This document shows, one piece after another, positions 1 through 12,411 of a stretch of 64,000 bases of DNA (its first letter is position 1; each line of letters opens with the position of its first letter). Source of the stretch: Tetraselmis striata (taxonomy: Eukaryota > Chlorophyta > Chlorodendrophyceae > Chlorodendrales > Chlorodendraceae); assembly GCA_006384855.1 (NCBI GenBank), contig VCJN01001180.1, positions 119,712 to 183,711 on the forward strand, in the 5' to 3' direction. The notes under the pieces were generated by a model. It saw nothing but the letters and a program-made list of their open reading frames with translations. It did no database searches and was not told the origin of the DNA. Made by a program: the position numbers and the translations under genes.

Positions 1-1423
1 CTTTAAATGATAGTACGGATTACAAACGCCGTGATGCGGAATAAAAGGGTTGACATTAAGGATTTCACAATCTTTAGTTATGGTGCTGCACTTCTGAATT
101 AATCATAGTTATGCCTCCTACTAGCGACTACCGCCGAGTTTAACTAAAATATATAATACATTTATTTGTTATTTACGATGACATCGAGAATAAGAGGATG
201 ATATTAAACGGTAATCCTTCAAATAAAGAAAAAAAAAACTCCGGAATGGTACGGGTAGGGGCAAAACACCGCCGGGGGCCGCCGCTTAAAATTGTGCGCG
301 CTTTCCTTGTTACCGTAATCCTTGCTTACGGGTCGTAAGGATTAGTAGCTACCTGTAATCCTTACTCGGCGCTGGCGCTGGCGCTGGCGGGATAGCGACA
401 ATGGGAACCCGCTGCACCCTATAAATCTCGTTGTTGTTGTCGCACCTTGCACAACTGAAGCTTTAAGAGCCGCCTGGAGTAGAGTGGCCAGATACACCAA
501 CTTCACAGGAGGTCGGCGGTCAGGGTACGATGAGTGAGCGGCAACGCGAGAGCAAGAAGGCAAGTGCGGCGGTCGTTCGCCCGCTGCCGGGGTGACGCAT
601 TATAACACGATGCAGAGTAAAAATATGTCGTTCTCCTTTATCGCCCCTGTTGCAGTGGCGCGTGCCATCCCTCAAGTGTCCCGTCCCACCTGTGCTTAGT
701 CATATACACGGGGATGGAGACTCAATCTTTGACTTCACGCACGCGCGGAAGTGGTGTACCTCTACTGAGCCCTACACTGTGACTAATTAGCCAACCCGAG
801 CCGCTGCGCGCTCAGGAGTACCTGCAACGCAAGCGGGCGGAGCGAAGCTCCCGCCGCCGCCAGCTGGAAGTCGAACTTGACTGGAGGGCGAAGCCAGCGA
901 GCGGGAGCGGCCACGTGGACTCGGGGACGACGGAGGTGGGTGCTCGTAGGCGGCGGCCGACCTTTTCTCGACGGATACAACCCTTACTCGGGTACTCTTC
1001 GTCCGAGAAGTCGCTACTATATATGTCCTCGTCGCACGTTCAAGGTGGCTATCATTCACCCATGCCGATTACTGTCCTGTCGAGAGCAGGGTGCCTCCAA
1101 CGGGCGCAGCGCGACAGCGCCGATCACAGCTGCCCAGCGTGCAGCGGAGCATGCGGAACGAGCGCAGCCTCTGCGTCCCTGGGCCACCACAGTCGCCCCG
1201 CCGGACGGCGGGGGCCGGCAGCTGCCTATAGCCGCAGCGGCGGAAGTGGGCTGGGGGCCAGGCGGTGCCGCGCCTCTCCCGGAGCGCCTTAAGTGGGAGG
1301 CAAGCTGCCCCACAAGGAGCCGCCTTGACAATCTCTCACGCAAGCATCAGCGCCGCACTGCCACATGGCGCAATCTGACCCTCGCGCTGACCCTCGTGCT
1401 GTTGCTCGCTCGCCCCGTCGCAG
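1..1423. other. Upstream region, no gene assigned
   Basis: The first 800 bases are moderately AT-rich and show no coding pattern. From about 880 to 1400 the sequence is GC-rich and open in several frames, so 5' exons of the GTPase gene that begins to be recognisable at 1424 could lie here. The long open frame 877-2034 runs through two of that gene's introns and is not itself a gene. I could not fix a start codon. Confidence 0.4.
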
Positions 1424-2581
1424 GGTTTGGCCAACAATGCGGCACAGCTGGATGCCCTGGAGCTAGAGGCTTTCCAGAAGGTAATGTACCTATGCAGCAA
1501 TGGGCCCTACGGTTGTGTTGCGGGGTGGCAGGAGAGGGGAGAGGGGGGGGGGGGGGGGGGGCGCAAGATGCTGATGCGCTGGCGGACTGCGCTGTCGGTG
1601 CAACAGTGGGAGGAGAAGCTGCAGCAGCTTGCCTGCGCCAGCGAGCTCGAGCTCAGCTGGTACGAGCAGCGGCTGGGATTTTGGCGGCAGCTGTGGCGGG
1701 TGGTGGAGCGGAGCCACGTGCTGCTGCTGGTGTGCGATGCGCGCTGCCCTCTCTACCATCTCCACCCAGGTGCCCCCACCCCCACCCTCACCCGAACACC
1801 CCCAAGCAAACGCTACGCCATTACAGTGATGATTGGGGACATGGCCTGGCTATCAGGCCTGTGCTCCGGCTGCTGCCCGCACATGACACACCCCCCACAC
1901 CGCCTTATGCAATGCAGCGCCGCCATGGTTGTATCTTTGTATCTCTCACCGCTGCCTCCGCGAACCCCGTGGCTCCCGACAGGCCTCCTCGCCATGCTGG
2001 AAGTCGCGTCCCGCCCAGTGCTGCTGGTGCTTAACAAGGTGCGCTGCTCATGCGCTCCCTTCCCCCTCCCCCCTCCCTCTCCTCCCCTTCTCCCCTCCCC
2101 CCACCAAGTCAACTCCCCTGTTGTATGAGGGGCATTCTGCTGGCATCCAGCACCCGTAAAGCTCCACCAGGATATTAACACCCCCCCCTACCTCGTCTAT
2201 GTTTGTTCCCACCCGCTCTTGCAGGAGGATCTCACCCTGCCGAGCGCCACCGCTGCGTGGCGTGAGTACCTCGGCCAGCTTTGCGGACCAGAGGTGCGGG
2301 CCAGATCCCGGCATGTGTCTGCTAGGGCGCCGCTGGTTGGCAAAGGGATGGGGGGGGGGGGGGGCACAAACTACCTACTTTCGGATGCATGCGGTATGTC
2401 AAGTGTGATGTATAGCCTCCACTTCCCCGTGTCCACTATGGTTTCGGAGCTCTCGATTGATCTAAGCCTTGACTACTGCGAAAGCAAAGCTGACATGGTT
2501 TTGGAGCAGTATAGACTCCGAAACCAATGTCAGTCAAACGATGACATACCAAGTAAATGCAGCCCCGCGGACCTGTGAAGG

Positions 2582-2676
<95 letters not shown>

Positions 2677-5600
2677 GGCGGCGGGGGGGGGGGGGTCACA
2701 AAAGCAGCCGCAGAGAGTGCACAGAACATAAGATGGCTCAGGGTGCATCGCCCCAACTTGCTTGGTTTTTGCGGCTGCAGCCTCATGCCAACCCGCAACA
2801 GTGGACATAAGGAGCCTGCCTCTGGCAGGCCGCATGTCAAGTATGATTGGCAGTAGCTACTATGGTTTCGGAGCCCTGGCCGTTCCGGAAGCGTTGCCTT
2901 GTCTAGCTTACCAATACTGGTACTTGGCTGCTGCGAAAGGAAAACCAATGTGGTATTGGAGCAGTAAATGCTCCGAAACCGCCATCATTGAAACTACTCC
3001 ACTCCATATAATCGCAGCACTGCCGACCTGCCGAGAGGGACAGAGGAGAGAGGGTAATCTTTGATGTGGGCAGTCGCAGGTGAGGCGCACATACCACAAG
3101 CATACAGTCATAAACGGGCTTAGGGGCAGCACCCCAACCTGCTAGGCTGCAGCCGTGTGCTGACCCATAGAGCGGTGGTGTAGTCTCCGCCCCTGCCATG
3201 GCGACATACAACCTGCCACAATCACCTACCGCTGCTGCCATGCTCCAGCCGTCCAACGGCTGCCGTGTGCTGCTTGCCGAGTGCCTGCAATCCCGCTGGA
3301 CGACAGTTTTGTGTACCTGTAGGCGCGCGAGACGAGTCAACGGCAATGTTAGTAGCCATCAAACGGGAGGGAGGGCGCTGGTCACAACAGTAGTTCTGCT
3401 TACTAGAGTATTCGCTCATCTGCGCAACTGAGGGGGGGGTGGGGCTCATACCTTACAGAATAGCGCTGGCAGGACCACGTACCTTTGGTTTAGAGCAGTC
3501 GCGCCTCCAAAACTACCAGTATTGAGTCGACGCCGCTTCTTAGCGACTATTATCATGCAGCACTGCGGGCCCAAGTTATACCAAGTCCCCCAGCAGGGCG
3601 GTAGGGCAGCAGGCCTTGACGTCTTCATGCCAGGGAAGTGATGATGTTAGCAGTTGTGGCGCAGCATTTCGAATTGCCAGTCTACCACTGGAGGAGAGCC
3701 CAGAGGCTGAGGGGGGGCTGGTGGCTGGTGGCTGGTGCTGGTGCAGGTGCATGTGGTCAGTGCGCAGGCGAGGACAAAGCCCCAGGTGAGGGGGGAGCGA
3801 GCGAAGGAGAACCTGGAGGCGGCGCGGTGAGTGCAAAGGACTCTGCTGTTTGGTGGTGGGGGTGGTGGGGGTCGTGGTGGGGAGGGGGGGGATCTAACAA
3901 GGCACGTCGAAGCTTGTATGGACCAATCATGTGTGACTAACCATCTGCGCAATGATGCTGGGGCATTGCTCACGCAGTTTAAAAACAACCTCTTTCTTAC
4001 AGTTTAGAAACATCTATTCTTACAAATTTCAATTGTTCAGGCGGGGGCTTAAAACTTCTATGAATTAGAACGATCCATACTAATAGTCGTAGATGCAATT
4101 AATATTTTCAGGGATGCATTTGGAATTTCCAAGTTTTTTGAATCAGAATCCGTGTATAGTTTTCGGTGTTACTTTCCAGATTTGAGGATCTTCCAGAGTA
4201 GCTGCTGCTGCTCAATCTTAGCTGCCTAACTATAGTGCCGCAAGGCGCTGACATGGCCTGCGCCCCCGTGCGCTTCATGCCTGTGACCTCCCCTCTACAG
4301 GTGCATCTACTCCGCGCTGCTGGACGTCGAGGTGGCGCTGCCCGGCGAGGCTGGCGGGGCGGACGGCGTGCCAGCCGCAGCCACCATCGCGGACCACATT
4401 GGATGCAACGCGGAGGAGCTGTTGCGCCGAGTATGGGGAGCGCATGGGGTGCGGATGCTCCTGCTCCTGTTTGCCATGACTATACCCATATATTCTCGTG
4501 GTTTGTATTTATCACCTTCATGTGCAGTAGTGGCATCGTTGCGCCCCTGAAATAGTTCTATTACATTACACTTAGGATGAACAGTACCGATGTCCTCATG
4601 CAGTTGTCTGGCATATGGGGCCGCACCTGCAACAGCGTGCTTCATTTGTATGTGTTGAAATATAGTTTCAATGATCGTTATAGAGGATCAATACTTCTTT
4701 GGTGCCGTGCATTATGTTGCTCGCCGTCTCGACTATTGAAGCCATAACTACTCTGTGGCATGTACAGACTACACGCGCGCCATACAATCGACCAGGCGCA
4801 CCCGTTACTTGTAGCGCATACAAATCAATACACATGTATATATTGCGGTAAGGAACACATGCACAGCCTTTTGGCCCCTCCTGTCCTGGCCTGCCACCGC
4901 TTCAGGCTCCGAAACCAGAGCCACAATTCATCGTTTTAAAGCCGTCTGATTCAGCGATATACAAGTTGCGAATACATGTGATTACGCTCCAAAACACTGA
5001 CAACATTGTGGCAATTATTGCGAAGACTTTCAACTCTGAAACAATTCACACTTTTCGTGCAATTTCCTCTGTAACTATTGCTAGAGTTTGCCCTTTTTCA
5101 TGTTGTTCTATCTATAACAATTCCATACTTGTAGGTGGAATGTGGTTTTGGAGCAATGCCACTTGGCTCCGAAACCATAGCTGTATTCTAGCGCCAGTCA
5201 CTCCGAAACCATTTCCACACTTTCCCACTTCCCTTTTTCTATGCTGTTTCATTTAGCAATGTCACGCTTGCATATGGCATGTGGTTTCGGAGCAATGCTA
5301 CTCAGCTCCGAAACCATTGCTGTTGTGTAGCGCCGGTCGCTCAGAAACCATAGCAACAGGTTGTTATTTTTTTTTGCAGAGTTCAATCTGTGATTTAGTT
5401 CGACTTATTGTTCAGTCCAGCGACTCACTTTAGAATCGAGCCAGCAGTAAATGGCTTCTTCTGGATGCTGCGGGGCTGTGTGACCCACCTGCGCTGCCCT
5501 GCTACCTGCGATGAGGAGCAGGCGGAGGTGGAGGAGCGTGCCCGTGACCTACTAGAGGCGGCGCTTGGCAGAGACGACGGCGAGGATGGCGCGGAGCACG

Positions 5601-8600
5601 AGGAATGGGACGTGAAGGGGACCAAGCAGAGGCGGAAGGAGGCGCTGCGGAGGAAGCAGGGCGCCCGCCAGCACCACGGCCGCGGCGGTGGCCAGCGTGC
5701 GGGTCGCGGCGCGGGCGCAACGGCGTCGGCGGGGCCGCTCCAACGCACCGCCTGCGGAGAAGCATCGGGGCGAGAGCGACAGCGAGTCGGAGGGTGGCGG
5801 GACTGATGGCAAGAGCGACGGGGAGAGCGATGACAGCCAGTCGGACGGCGAGCTCGAGGAAGGTCTGGGCATGGATGGACAGCCGGCGCCCGGGGAGGCG
5901 CATGATGCGCCGCACGGCACTGTGGTTGTCGGCCTGCTCGGGGAGCCCAACGTCGGCAAGTCGTCTGTGGTGAATGCCTTGCTGGGTGCTCACAAGGTGC
6001 GGCGCCCTAACAAGCAATGCAGCGCTACCGCAGGGGGGGAACAGTCCTTTTGTTCTTACCGCTCCCGGGTATGTCTCCCCCGGGACATGGCCAGTGATTG
6101 ACGTATCCCTGGCAGCTCCTTCACAGTGGCATATTTAGGCTTTGGGGCACTGGTCTGGCCACATGGTGCGTGCTCCTTTCGGGTTATGTCACGTGTGCAC
6201 TGTGGGAGTGGGTGTACGTAGCCAACAACTGAGGAGCAGATGCCATGCACAATCCTCTGCTTTGAGTAGAGAGTGAGAGAGCGACCATTGGAGATGCACT
6301 GGCTGTGTTTCAGCACCCATCACTGTCACGTCAGGTGTTGCATGCTCGTCCAAGGTTTTGGTATGTATGTGTCTTGGGATGGGACACACCAAGTGCGGCC
6401 AACATTTCATTATGTCGGTATTTCTCAGCCTAAGACGAGAGAGAGAGAGAGGGGGGTCGGAGTTATGAGAGTGTGGGAGGTGGGAGGAGGCACCCCCACA
6501 TCCCCACTGGCCATATTTTTCCTTGGAGCCTTGATTATTTTGCGCGCGATTTGATTGCCGCACCGGTTAATGGTCCTTCCATGTCGCAGGTAAGCGCAGC
6601 GTGTTCGCAGGCTGACGGGGGTTGACACAGGGTGGCGGCGCCGTGTGGGTGAATGCCTACGCTAAAGCCACGCCTCTGCTGCCCCGCATGCAGGTGGCCG
6701 TCTCCTCCCATCCCGGCCGCACAAAGCGTACGTGGCCTTCCCCCACCTCACTAAGGGCGATGTAGCATGATCGTCCCCCAAGGCATGCGCGCACTGACGG
6801 TGTGTGTGCGCCCCTGTGGCTGCACAGACTACCAGACGCACTTTGTGCCGGGAACGCCGCGCCTTATGATGTGCGACTGCCCGGGCATCGTGTTCCCGCG
6901 CCTCGGGGTGGGCCTGCCCCTGCAGACACTCTACGGCAGCTTCCCTATCGCGCGATGCCGCAACCCGTACGCCGTCATCAGGTCTCCCCCCCCCCCCCCC
7001 TTTTCCCTTTCCCCCACCCTGCGCCCCCCCCCCCCCCCCCCCGCCTTTTCCCTTTCCCTCCCCCCGCGCCCCCTCCCCCCGCAGCGCTCGCGTCGCTTAC
7101 CATACCTCGTCAACCTCCGCAACCTGGTCGGCGTCTAACCAACCAGGAATATCACCACTCCCCCCCTTCCGATTACGGGAGAGCTCAGCCTTATAGAGTG
7201 CCTCGCTTACAATTCCGACGCGCAGTGCGTCCAGGTACAGCCATCGCAGGTACTCTCTACTTTCCATTCCCCAAACATACCGGTACGCATTTACTCGTGG
7301 AAGCGCCGTCTCCCGCAGTCGCAGGACAGGTCCATACCAACCATGGGCAGCCTCGTAGAACATAGGTACTGTGGAGCGGCGTGCGTGATGTATTGACACC
7401 GCCAATGCTCCACGCCGGCACTCAGACTGGTACCGGAATCGCGGGTGGGGCCCGCCCCGGAGCAGGATGCGCCTCGCCACCTCCGCTCCCATCACAATCA
7501 TACCAACAGATGGGCTGATCGCGCGGGGGGGCACTCGACATAGGCGTGGCGTGTGCGACGCTAGTCCCGATCACGGCGCTTGGAACACGAAGCTCAACTG
7601 CCGCATCGCGGGATTTTCTGGTAGAGCATAGGCGCCACTTTTTCCCGGCCGAGTTTTGGGAGGCTGCGTATAGTTTCCATACCTAAAGAAAAAGTTAGGT
7701 TCGCCCCGGGTCATCGGCGGAAGCCGCCCAAGCACTTGACCTCGTGCGTCAAGCTGCAGTCGTAGGTCTGGCATAGCCATGGACCGTTGCCTTATTCGAA
7801 CCCCGAGAGGCTAATGCATCAACCAGGTAAACCTGGGACACGGGCCCGGTCGACGATATTTTGCCCTGACATGACAGAGCCGGAAGTCGATCCGGGGACC
7901 TCCTGAGTACGAAACCACCGCTCTACCACCGAGCGGGCAGACAACGAGCAGGCCGCCTGTTGCATACCTGGTCGCTCCGGACAGCGCGATATCCTTCTTG
8001 GATGTAGGGCATTTCCGCGTTTTTTGCGGGATTTGCTGCAGTTTGAAACGCCTCTATATGGTTTTCCGTCCTCTTCTCTTCCACGGGGAGTAGAAAACAG
8101 TAGTTTAGTTGCAGGTATGGCAAACCAAAACATATTGATTGGAAGTCTGGACATCTTCGAACCACCTGCGGCAGTGATACCATGAAGTGACCGCCCGCCA
8201 GGGTTCACACTGTGCCTACGTCGAAAGGAACTCTCTATCTCCCCTGTCTCCTCTCTTCTCCGAGCGCGATGTCGTGAGCCCACGAGCGCCGACGACGCGC
8301 ATCAAAGGCCAGCTGAGAGCGCATGCACTCGTGACCGGTGTCGCCCGGCGCGCAGGTTCCTGGCGGAGCGCATCGACCCCCCGCTGCACCAGCTCCTCTC
8401 GCTCCGGCTCGCCAACACCTCCGAGTACGAGGACGACGAGGAACGGCAGAGCGAGAGTGCGGCAGCGGATGCCGCGGGTGCGCCCCTCGAGCCCCGGGGG
8501 CAGGCTGCCGGGTGCTTCATCTGCGGGGTGCCCCGGGGGGAGCGGGCATCCGACCCGACCAGCCCCGAACTCCGCTTCAGCACATGACTCCGCTTCGACC

Positions 8601-9495
8601 CCGCGGCCCGCTTCCGACAGACCTAACCTTGTATTGCCGCCATCACGGACGTCACTTGCCTGACCCCATTCCTTGCCTCGCTGCGATTTATCTGTGTAGC
8701 TTGGCCCGATGTTTCCTACTTTCCTCAGCACTTTCATGACGTCATGACGTAAACGGGGTACCCCGCGTTTACTCCACAATCAGAATGAATGGCGAATAAG
8801 AGCAATTAATGTAGTCATAACTGCATGACCGCATAATGGGTGAGCTGAACGGCTGCAAGCGTTAGCGACCGATTGATGCCCCACAAGGGGTGATACAGAG
8901 ACATCAGGATGCCCACAAGGTAGAACGCCAGCTGCGTCAAGAATATTAAAACAAGTTGATTATTAACACATGGTTACATTTTTATCACATACCAACGTCC
9001 GATGGGAATCGGTAAGTACTCGCATATATATTTTCCAAAGTCCATTGCGGGGCGTCCAAACGGGCATGCGTGCTGCCGCTTTGCAAACTCGGCAGTGTCC
9101 GAAAGTTACATCGACATCGCACACTGAATCTCGACGCACACTGGAAACGACCCTACCCGACATGTGCGCCCACCGGGTCGCCGTAGCGGCGAGGGCGCCG
9201 TTCCATAACAGTGGCGCTCTGGATTCATTTGTTCCCACGTGACTGATTAGCATTCGATGTCGGACGCCCGGCAGGGCGCGACCCGCGCGAGGCGTGGTCG
9301 CCGCTGGCCATCTGCGAGGCGCTCGCGTACCGCAACAAGTGGCGCAACAAGCGCGGCGGCCGCCTCGACATCTTCCGCGCGGCCAACTGGCTGCTGCGCT
9401 CCGCGCTCGCGGGGCAAAACCGCATCGTGCTCGGCTTCTGGCCGCCGGAGCAGCTGCCGGAGCTGGACTCCGTGCTCGCGGAGTGGACCCCGTGA
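1424..9495 (+). CDS. GNL1: GNL1-like circularly permuted GTPase (YlqF/YawG family), multi-exon
   Basis: The parts match the HSR1/GNL1 family in order. Exon 1424-1480 is followed by 1568-1769 (ELSWYEQRLGFWRQLWRV, then LLLVCDARCPLYHLHP). Exon 1983-2038 ends in LLVLNK and joins 2225 onward (EDLTLPS), which gives the G4 motif NKED before G1, as in permuted GTPases. An exon near 4301-4440 and an acidic region 5510-5640 follow. The P-loop GEPNVGKSSV ends at 5996, then exons 6694-6727 and 6828-6981 (RTKHYQTHF, then G3 CDCPG). The exon from 8356 joins exactly in phase (NPYAVI-RFLAERI). The last exon, about 9251-9495, has the family C-terminus (AICEALAYRNKW...DIFRAANWLL). Family members act in ribosome biogenesis or nucleolar functions; this role is inferred. 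Weak points: the start exon is not found, the frame changes between about 5640 and 5760, and the 3' end of the 8356 exon is unclear. LSG1 was considered, but the C-terminus fits GNL1 better. Confidence 0.85.
2439..5350. repeat. Interspersed short palindromic repeat in GNL1 introns
   Basis: The 12-mer TGGTTTCGGAGC and its reverse complement GCTCCGAAACCA recur as facing pairs separated by 8-12 bases: 2496-2526, 2951-2980, 5142-5177 and 5282-5316. Half sites lie at 2439-2450, 2863-2874, 4905-4917 and about 5206. Each full unit can fold into a short hairpin. They lie only in the introns between the G4 exon and the P-loop exon. No similar units were noticed elsewhere in the window. Confidence 0.75.
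2584..2672. repeat. (TG)n microsatellite
   Basis: An uninterrupted TG dinucleotide run of about 88 bases, followed by a G-homopolymer near 2683. It lies inside a GNL1 intron. Confidence 0.95.
7682..7943 (-). mobile_element. tRNA-derived SINE, copy A
   Basis: Read on the minus strand it starts with a tRNA-like head: an A-box-like TGGTAGAGCGG (7929-7919) and a B-box-like GGATCGACTTCC (7893-7882). A body of about 180 bases follows and ends in GGGGCGAACCTAACTTTTTC. The same head, body and 3' end occur at 21816-22051, which shows a family. It lies inside the 1.37-kb GNL1 intron 6982-8355, antisense to the gene. I did not find a target duplication here, so the copy is probably old. Confidence 0.8.
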
Positions 9496-9789
9496 ACAAG
9501 GTGGCCCTACACAAGCGGGTTCCCACCTCCGAAATGCCGCGCCACATTCGACACTGCCCAACCCGAATAGAGGACGTTTGTTGAGACAACCAGTTCTTAG
9601 TCTGCAAGTGCACGCCAAAGGCACCGATGGCAAAACTGCCGATACCTGTGCTAGCGGCATGGCGGCCCGACCTCATGAACCACTTGGTCTTCGAGGGACC
9701 GCATGCTAAGGGCACATCCGACCCCATGTGGGTTCATGTAGTCGGGCCGTCAGACAGGTGGCCTGGTTCGCCCGTGAACAAAGTTGTAA
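9496..9789 (+). terminator. GNL1 3' UTR with TGTAA polyadenylation motif
   Basis: TGTAA, the usual green-algal poly(A) signal, occurs at 9785-9789, about 290 bases after the stop at 9493-9495. No earlier copy was noticed. The motif is short, so this is suggestive only, and it also falls in the repeat family described next. Confidence 0.35.
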
Positions 9790-9880
9790 CAAATTTAAAA
9801 TTGCATGAACCCGCATAAGGTCGGTTGCGCCATTTGCATGTCGCCCTTCGAAGGCAGTGATGACACCGTCGAATCCGCGC
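9655..9880. repeat. Dispersed repeat X, two copies head to head
   Basis: Copy X1 (9680-9790, +) contains CTTCGAGGGACCGCATGC, then CCGACCCCATGTGGGTTCAT and a CCTGGTTCGCCCGTGAACAA end. Copy X2 (about 9805-9870) is its inverted partner: its reverse complement reads CTTCGAAGGGCGACATGC and then CCGACCTTATGCGGGTTCAT. The pair could form a large cruciform. Related copies lie at 10745-10890 and 12035-12180. Confidence 0.65.
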
Positions 9881-9889
9881 TCCATCCGT

Positions 9890-10744
9890 ATTGGCACACA
9901 TGTGACAATACGCTCCTAGCAGGGGGGGCATCGATTATGTCGTCTTTGCTCGCTCACTTTCCTCCATACCGGGCAACGCCCGCCAAGTCATGCGCCCCAG
10001 TTTTTCCATGCCAAAGAGCGCGAGGCACGCACCTCGAGCTGCGACATCATGTGATGTAGGTGTTGGGCATGTAAGCCAGACGGACTTTGAGCGTCTACCC
10101 GGCCGCATGTTGTCAGCATGGGTGCCTCACAAGCGCCCTAGGGGCAACCCCAACATGACCTGTAGCCGCGCGGTTCGGAAAGCCCTCAAGATGTTGATGG
10201 CATCGACACCACATGGCAGTCAATAGTGACCGACCGCATGGCATGTCACCAATAAGCAAGCGCTGAAGTACGACAATCTCAAGGCAAGCCAAGGAAGAGC
10301 AGACGCATCCCTGAAAATCCATATATTCAGACTGTGTTGCAGCCCCATCATACACCAAAGGATCTCCACCCCATGTCCACGAGAATCCGTGTTTACTTAC
10401 TACATTGCCCATCGTCCGTGATTAATTTCTTAAGGGTACATGCGTAATACAAACTGGCGGTTGCCTTATCTGTTTTAAGTCAATACACCGCAAGCCCCCC
10501 CCCCCCCCCCTCCCATGGGGTGGTTGGTTTGTCATCGGTGCGGCCTGGCGACGTTGATTTACCGGTGAACTATTGATGATGTGTTCATACCTTATCCCTT
10601 TCAATACCCCTTTCTGGGTATGAGGGGTGCCGGTCCTCCAGCAAGAATGATTCTAAAAGAGGAAGCCATGCCCTTCTAAGCACCGACTGTTGATAATCTA
10701 TCATGATGATTTTAAAGAAGATGCGGGCGTTACTGTATTCCCCG
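9890..10744. other. Intergenic, nothing recognised
   Basis: Between the convergent GNL1 and ICME genes. It holds only short open frames without similarity to anything I know, a C-homopolymer at about 10495-10510, and no RNA gene that I can see. Confidence 0.5.
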
Positions 10745-10890
10745 GGGGGCCCAGAGGGGTGGGGATCGGCCTTCAGAGGACTACATGCCACCTAACTGGG
10801 GCAGCCGGCCCTGTGCGGGCTCATGTCAGTCATGAAAGACAACCGGCCTGGCTCGCCCAGGAATAAAGTTGTAGGAAGCTTCAATTTCAA
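10745..10890 (+). repeat. Dispersed repeat X, copy X3
   Basis: Shares with X1 the order CTTCAGAGGACTACATGC, CCCTGTGCGGGCTCATG, CGGCCTGGCTCGCCCAGGAA and TAAAGTTGTA. It is diverged, with several indels. Confidence 0.55.
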
Positions 10891-12030
10891 TGTTCCCAGG
10901 AGCGAAAACGATCTTCACGCTAGCGCAGCTTCACATGTTGCGAATATCTGCTCGCACCAGCGAAAGAGAAAGCACTCGCAGAGATAGTAGAGCGACGGGG
11001 GCGGAGGGGTGATGGGGGGGGGGGAGCTGCATACGTGTGCCCAGCTGGGGTTCACCGCCTGGGCCCGAGTAGGTCACGGGTAGAGATGCAGACAAAGTCA
11101 CAGGTTCGCGGGGAGCCCGGGCACAACGATTGGCACGGGGCCCCGAGACTCGGGGTGGGACGATAGAATGTTACTGGCCTTTCCAGCCACGCGTTGATGC
11201 CGGGGTGTTGCTTGCCTCAAGAAGGAGCATCCCATGTGTGCATAGGCGCAGACTTTCGAGAGCGAGGGCGAGGAGGCGGGGGCTGGGAGACGCTTGAAGG
11301 CGCCACATGGTGCTTCGTGATAGGAAACACAATGGGGCCGAGGGGCTATCACGCCATCCCGATGATCACATGGGTCCTAGTTGAACGCATGTGTCAATGC
11401 ATCCTTGGCATGCTGTACTATGTTTGTTCACTCAAGGTCCACCGAGGCTCCACACCCAAATACAAAGCTTTGCAGTGCGGAGCATTCGCACCGCTGTCGC
11501 TGGCGGCGCGTCAAGTCCAGTGCGTCTGCGACTTCTTGCCACCCTTACACAGCAGCAAAGAGAATGCTGTCATGAGCATCCAGCCGTGTACTGGGCAAGT
11601 ACACATGGTGGGCAGGACAACCGCGAGCGACGTCCCGGAAAATGGCACATCGACCAGCACAACGAACGTAGACACGGCGTTGAAATCGGAATTGAGTACG
11701 TGCCGGCTTGCTGCTCTCCGCTGCCCAAGCCGGTTTGCCCCTAGGGCCCGCCATTGGCTGCCTTTGGTGACTTGCTGTCCGTTGACTGCGGGATGTCCCT
11801 CTCCCTTCCACCTCCGGCCCTCTCCCCCTCCCGACAGGACACGTTCGCCGATTTGTGTGTGTGTCTGTGTTGTTGGGAGAGGGGGGAGGGTGAATGTGCT
11901 TGGAAGTGTCTATATCGTTTGTTGGTTTACTATGTGATAATGCCCGGAGAGCTAGCACCCCTCCACCGTCACCTAGAGGGCCAGGCTAGCGGCAGGGGGG
12001 GGGGGGGGGGGGACGAGGACGACACCGCTC
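10891..12030. other. Intergenic, nothing recognised
   Basis: A 247-codon frame is open on the + strand at 11194-11937 but is not supported. It has no recognisable domain, shows competing frames on both strands, and lies 3' of two converging genes. It could be untranslated or diverged repeat sequence. Confidence 0.4.
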
Positions 12031-12180
12031 TCTTAGGGTTGGGGATCTGGCCCTCAGAGGGGAGCATGCTACGACGGGCTACGATTGACCCTATGCGGAT
12101 ACATGCAGCCGGGCCGAAAGACAGCTGGCCCGTGTAGTTGCACAACTGGCAGGAGCAAAGTTGTCACACATTCCAAATTC
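12031..12180 (+). repeat. Dispersed repeat X, copy X4
   Basis: Matches X1 and X3 in order (CCTCAGAGGGGAGCATGC, CCTATGCGGATACATGCAG, GCAAAGTTGTCAC) and follows a G-homopolymer near 11995-12011. Confidence 0.55.
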
Positions 12181-12411
12181 GGTTGCTGGTGTGAAGTTGC
12201 AGCTGCGTGGGTGTTTGTTACTGAGAGGGGGATAAACTGACCCGTCTATTAAGCCGTAATGAATTTCAAGTTTTAGTTACCGAGGGGGCTTGTGACTGGG
12301 TAGGGTGCCGAACCCTCGTCATGGTATTTCCAGGAGGACATGCAGCCAACCGATTGCGAGACGCGCCCTCACTCGGTGGCACCATCCGCGAGTGCTCCGG
12401 GTGTTAGGCGG

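Noticed and set aside
877..2034. 385-codon open frame on the + strand
   Set aside because: It reads through introns of the GNL1 gene in a frame other than the coding one; low-complexity GC-rich content keeps it open.
2436..2948. Frames encoding poly-(His-Thr) or poly-(Cys-Val)
   Set aside because: These are translations of the (TG)n microsatellite. The same applies near 40500.
7872..7943. Possible functional tRNA gene on the minus strand
   Set aside because: A and B boxes are present, but the arms do not pair like a working tRNA, and the sequence continues into a repeat body shared with 21816-22051, so it is a SINE head.
11194..11937. 247-codon frame between GNL1 and ICME
   Set aside because: No recognisable domain, competing frames, and lies among copies of repeat X.
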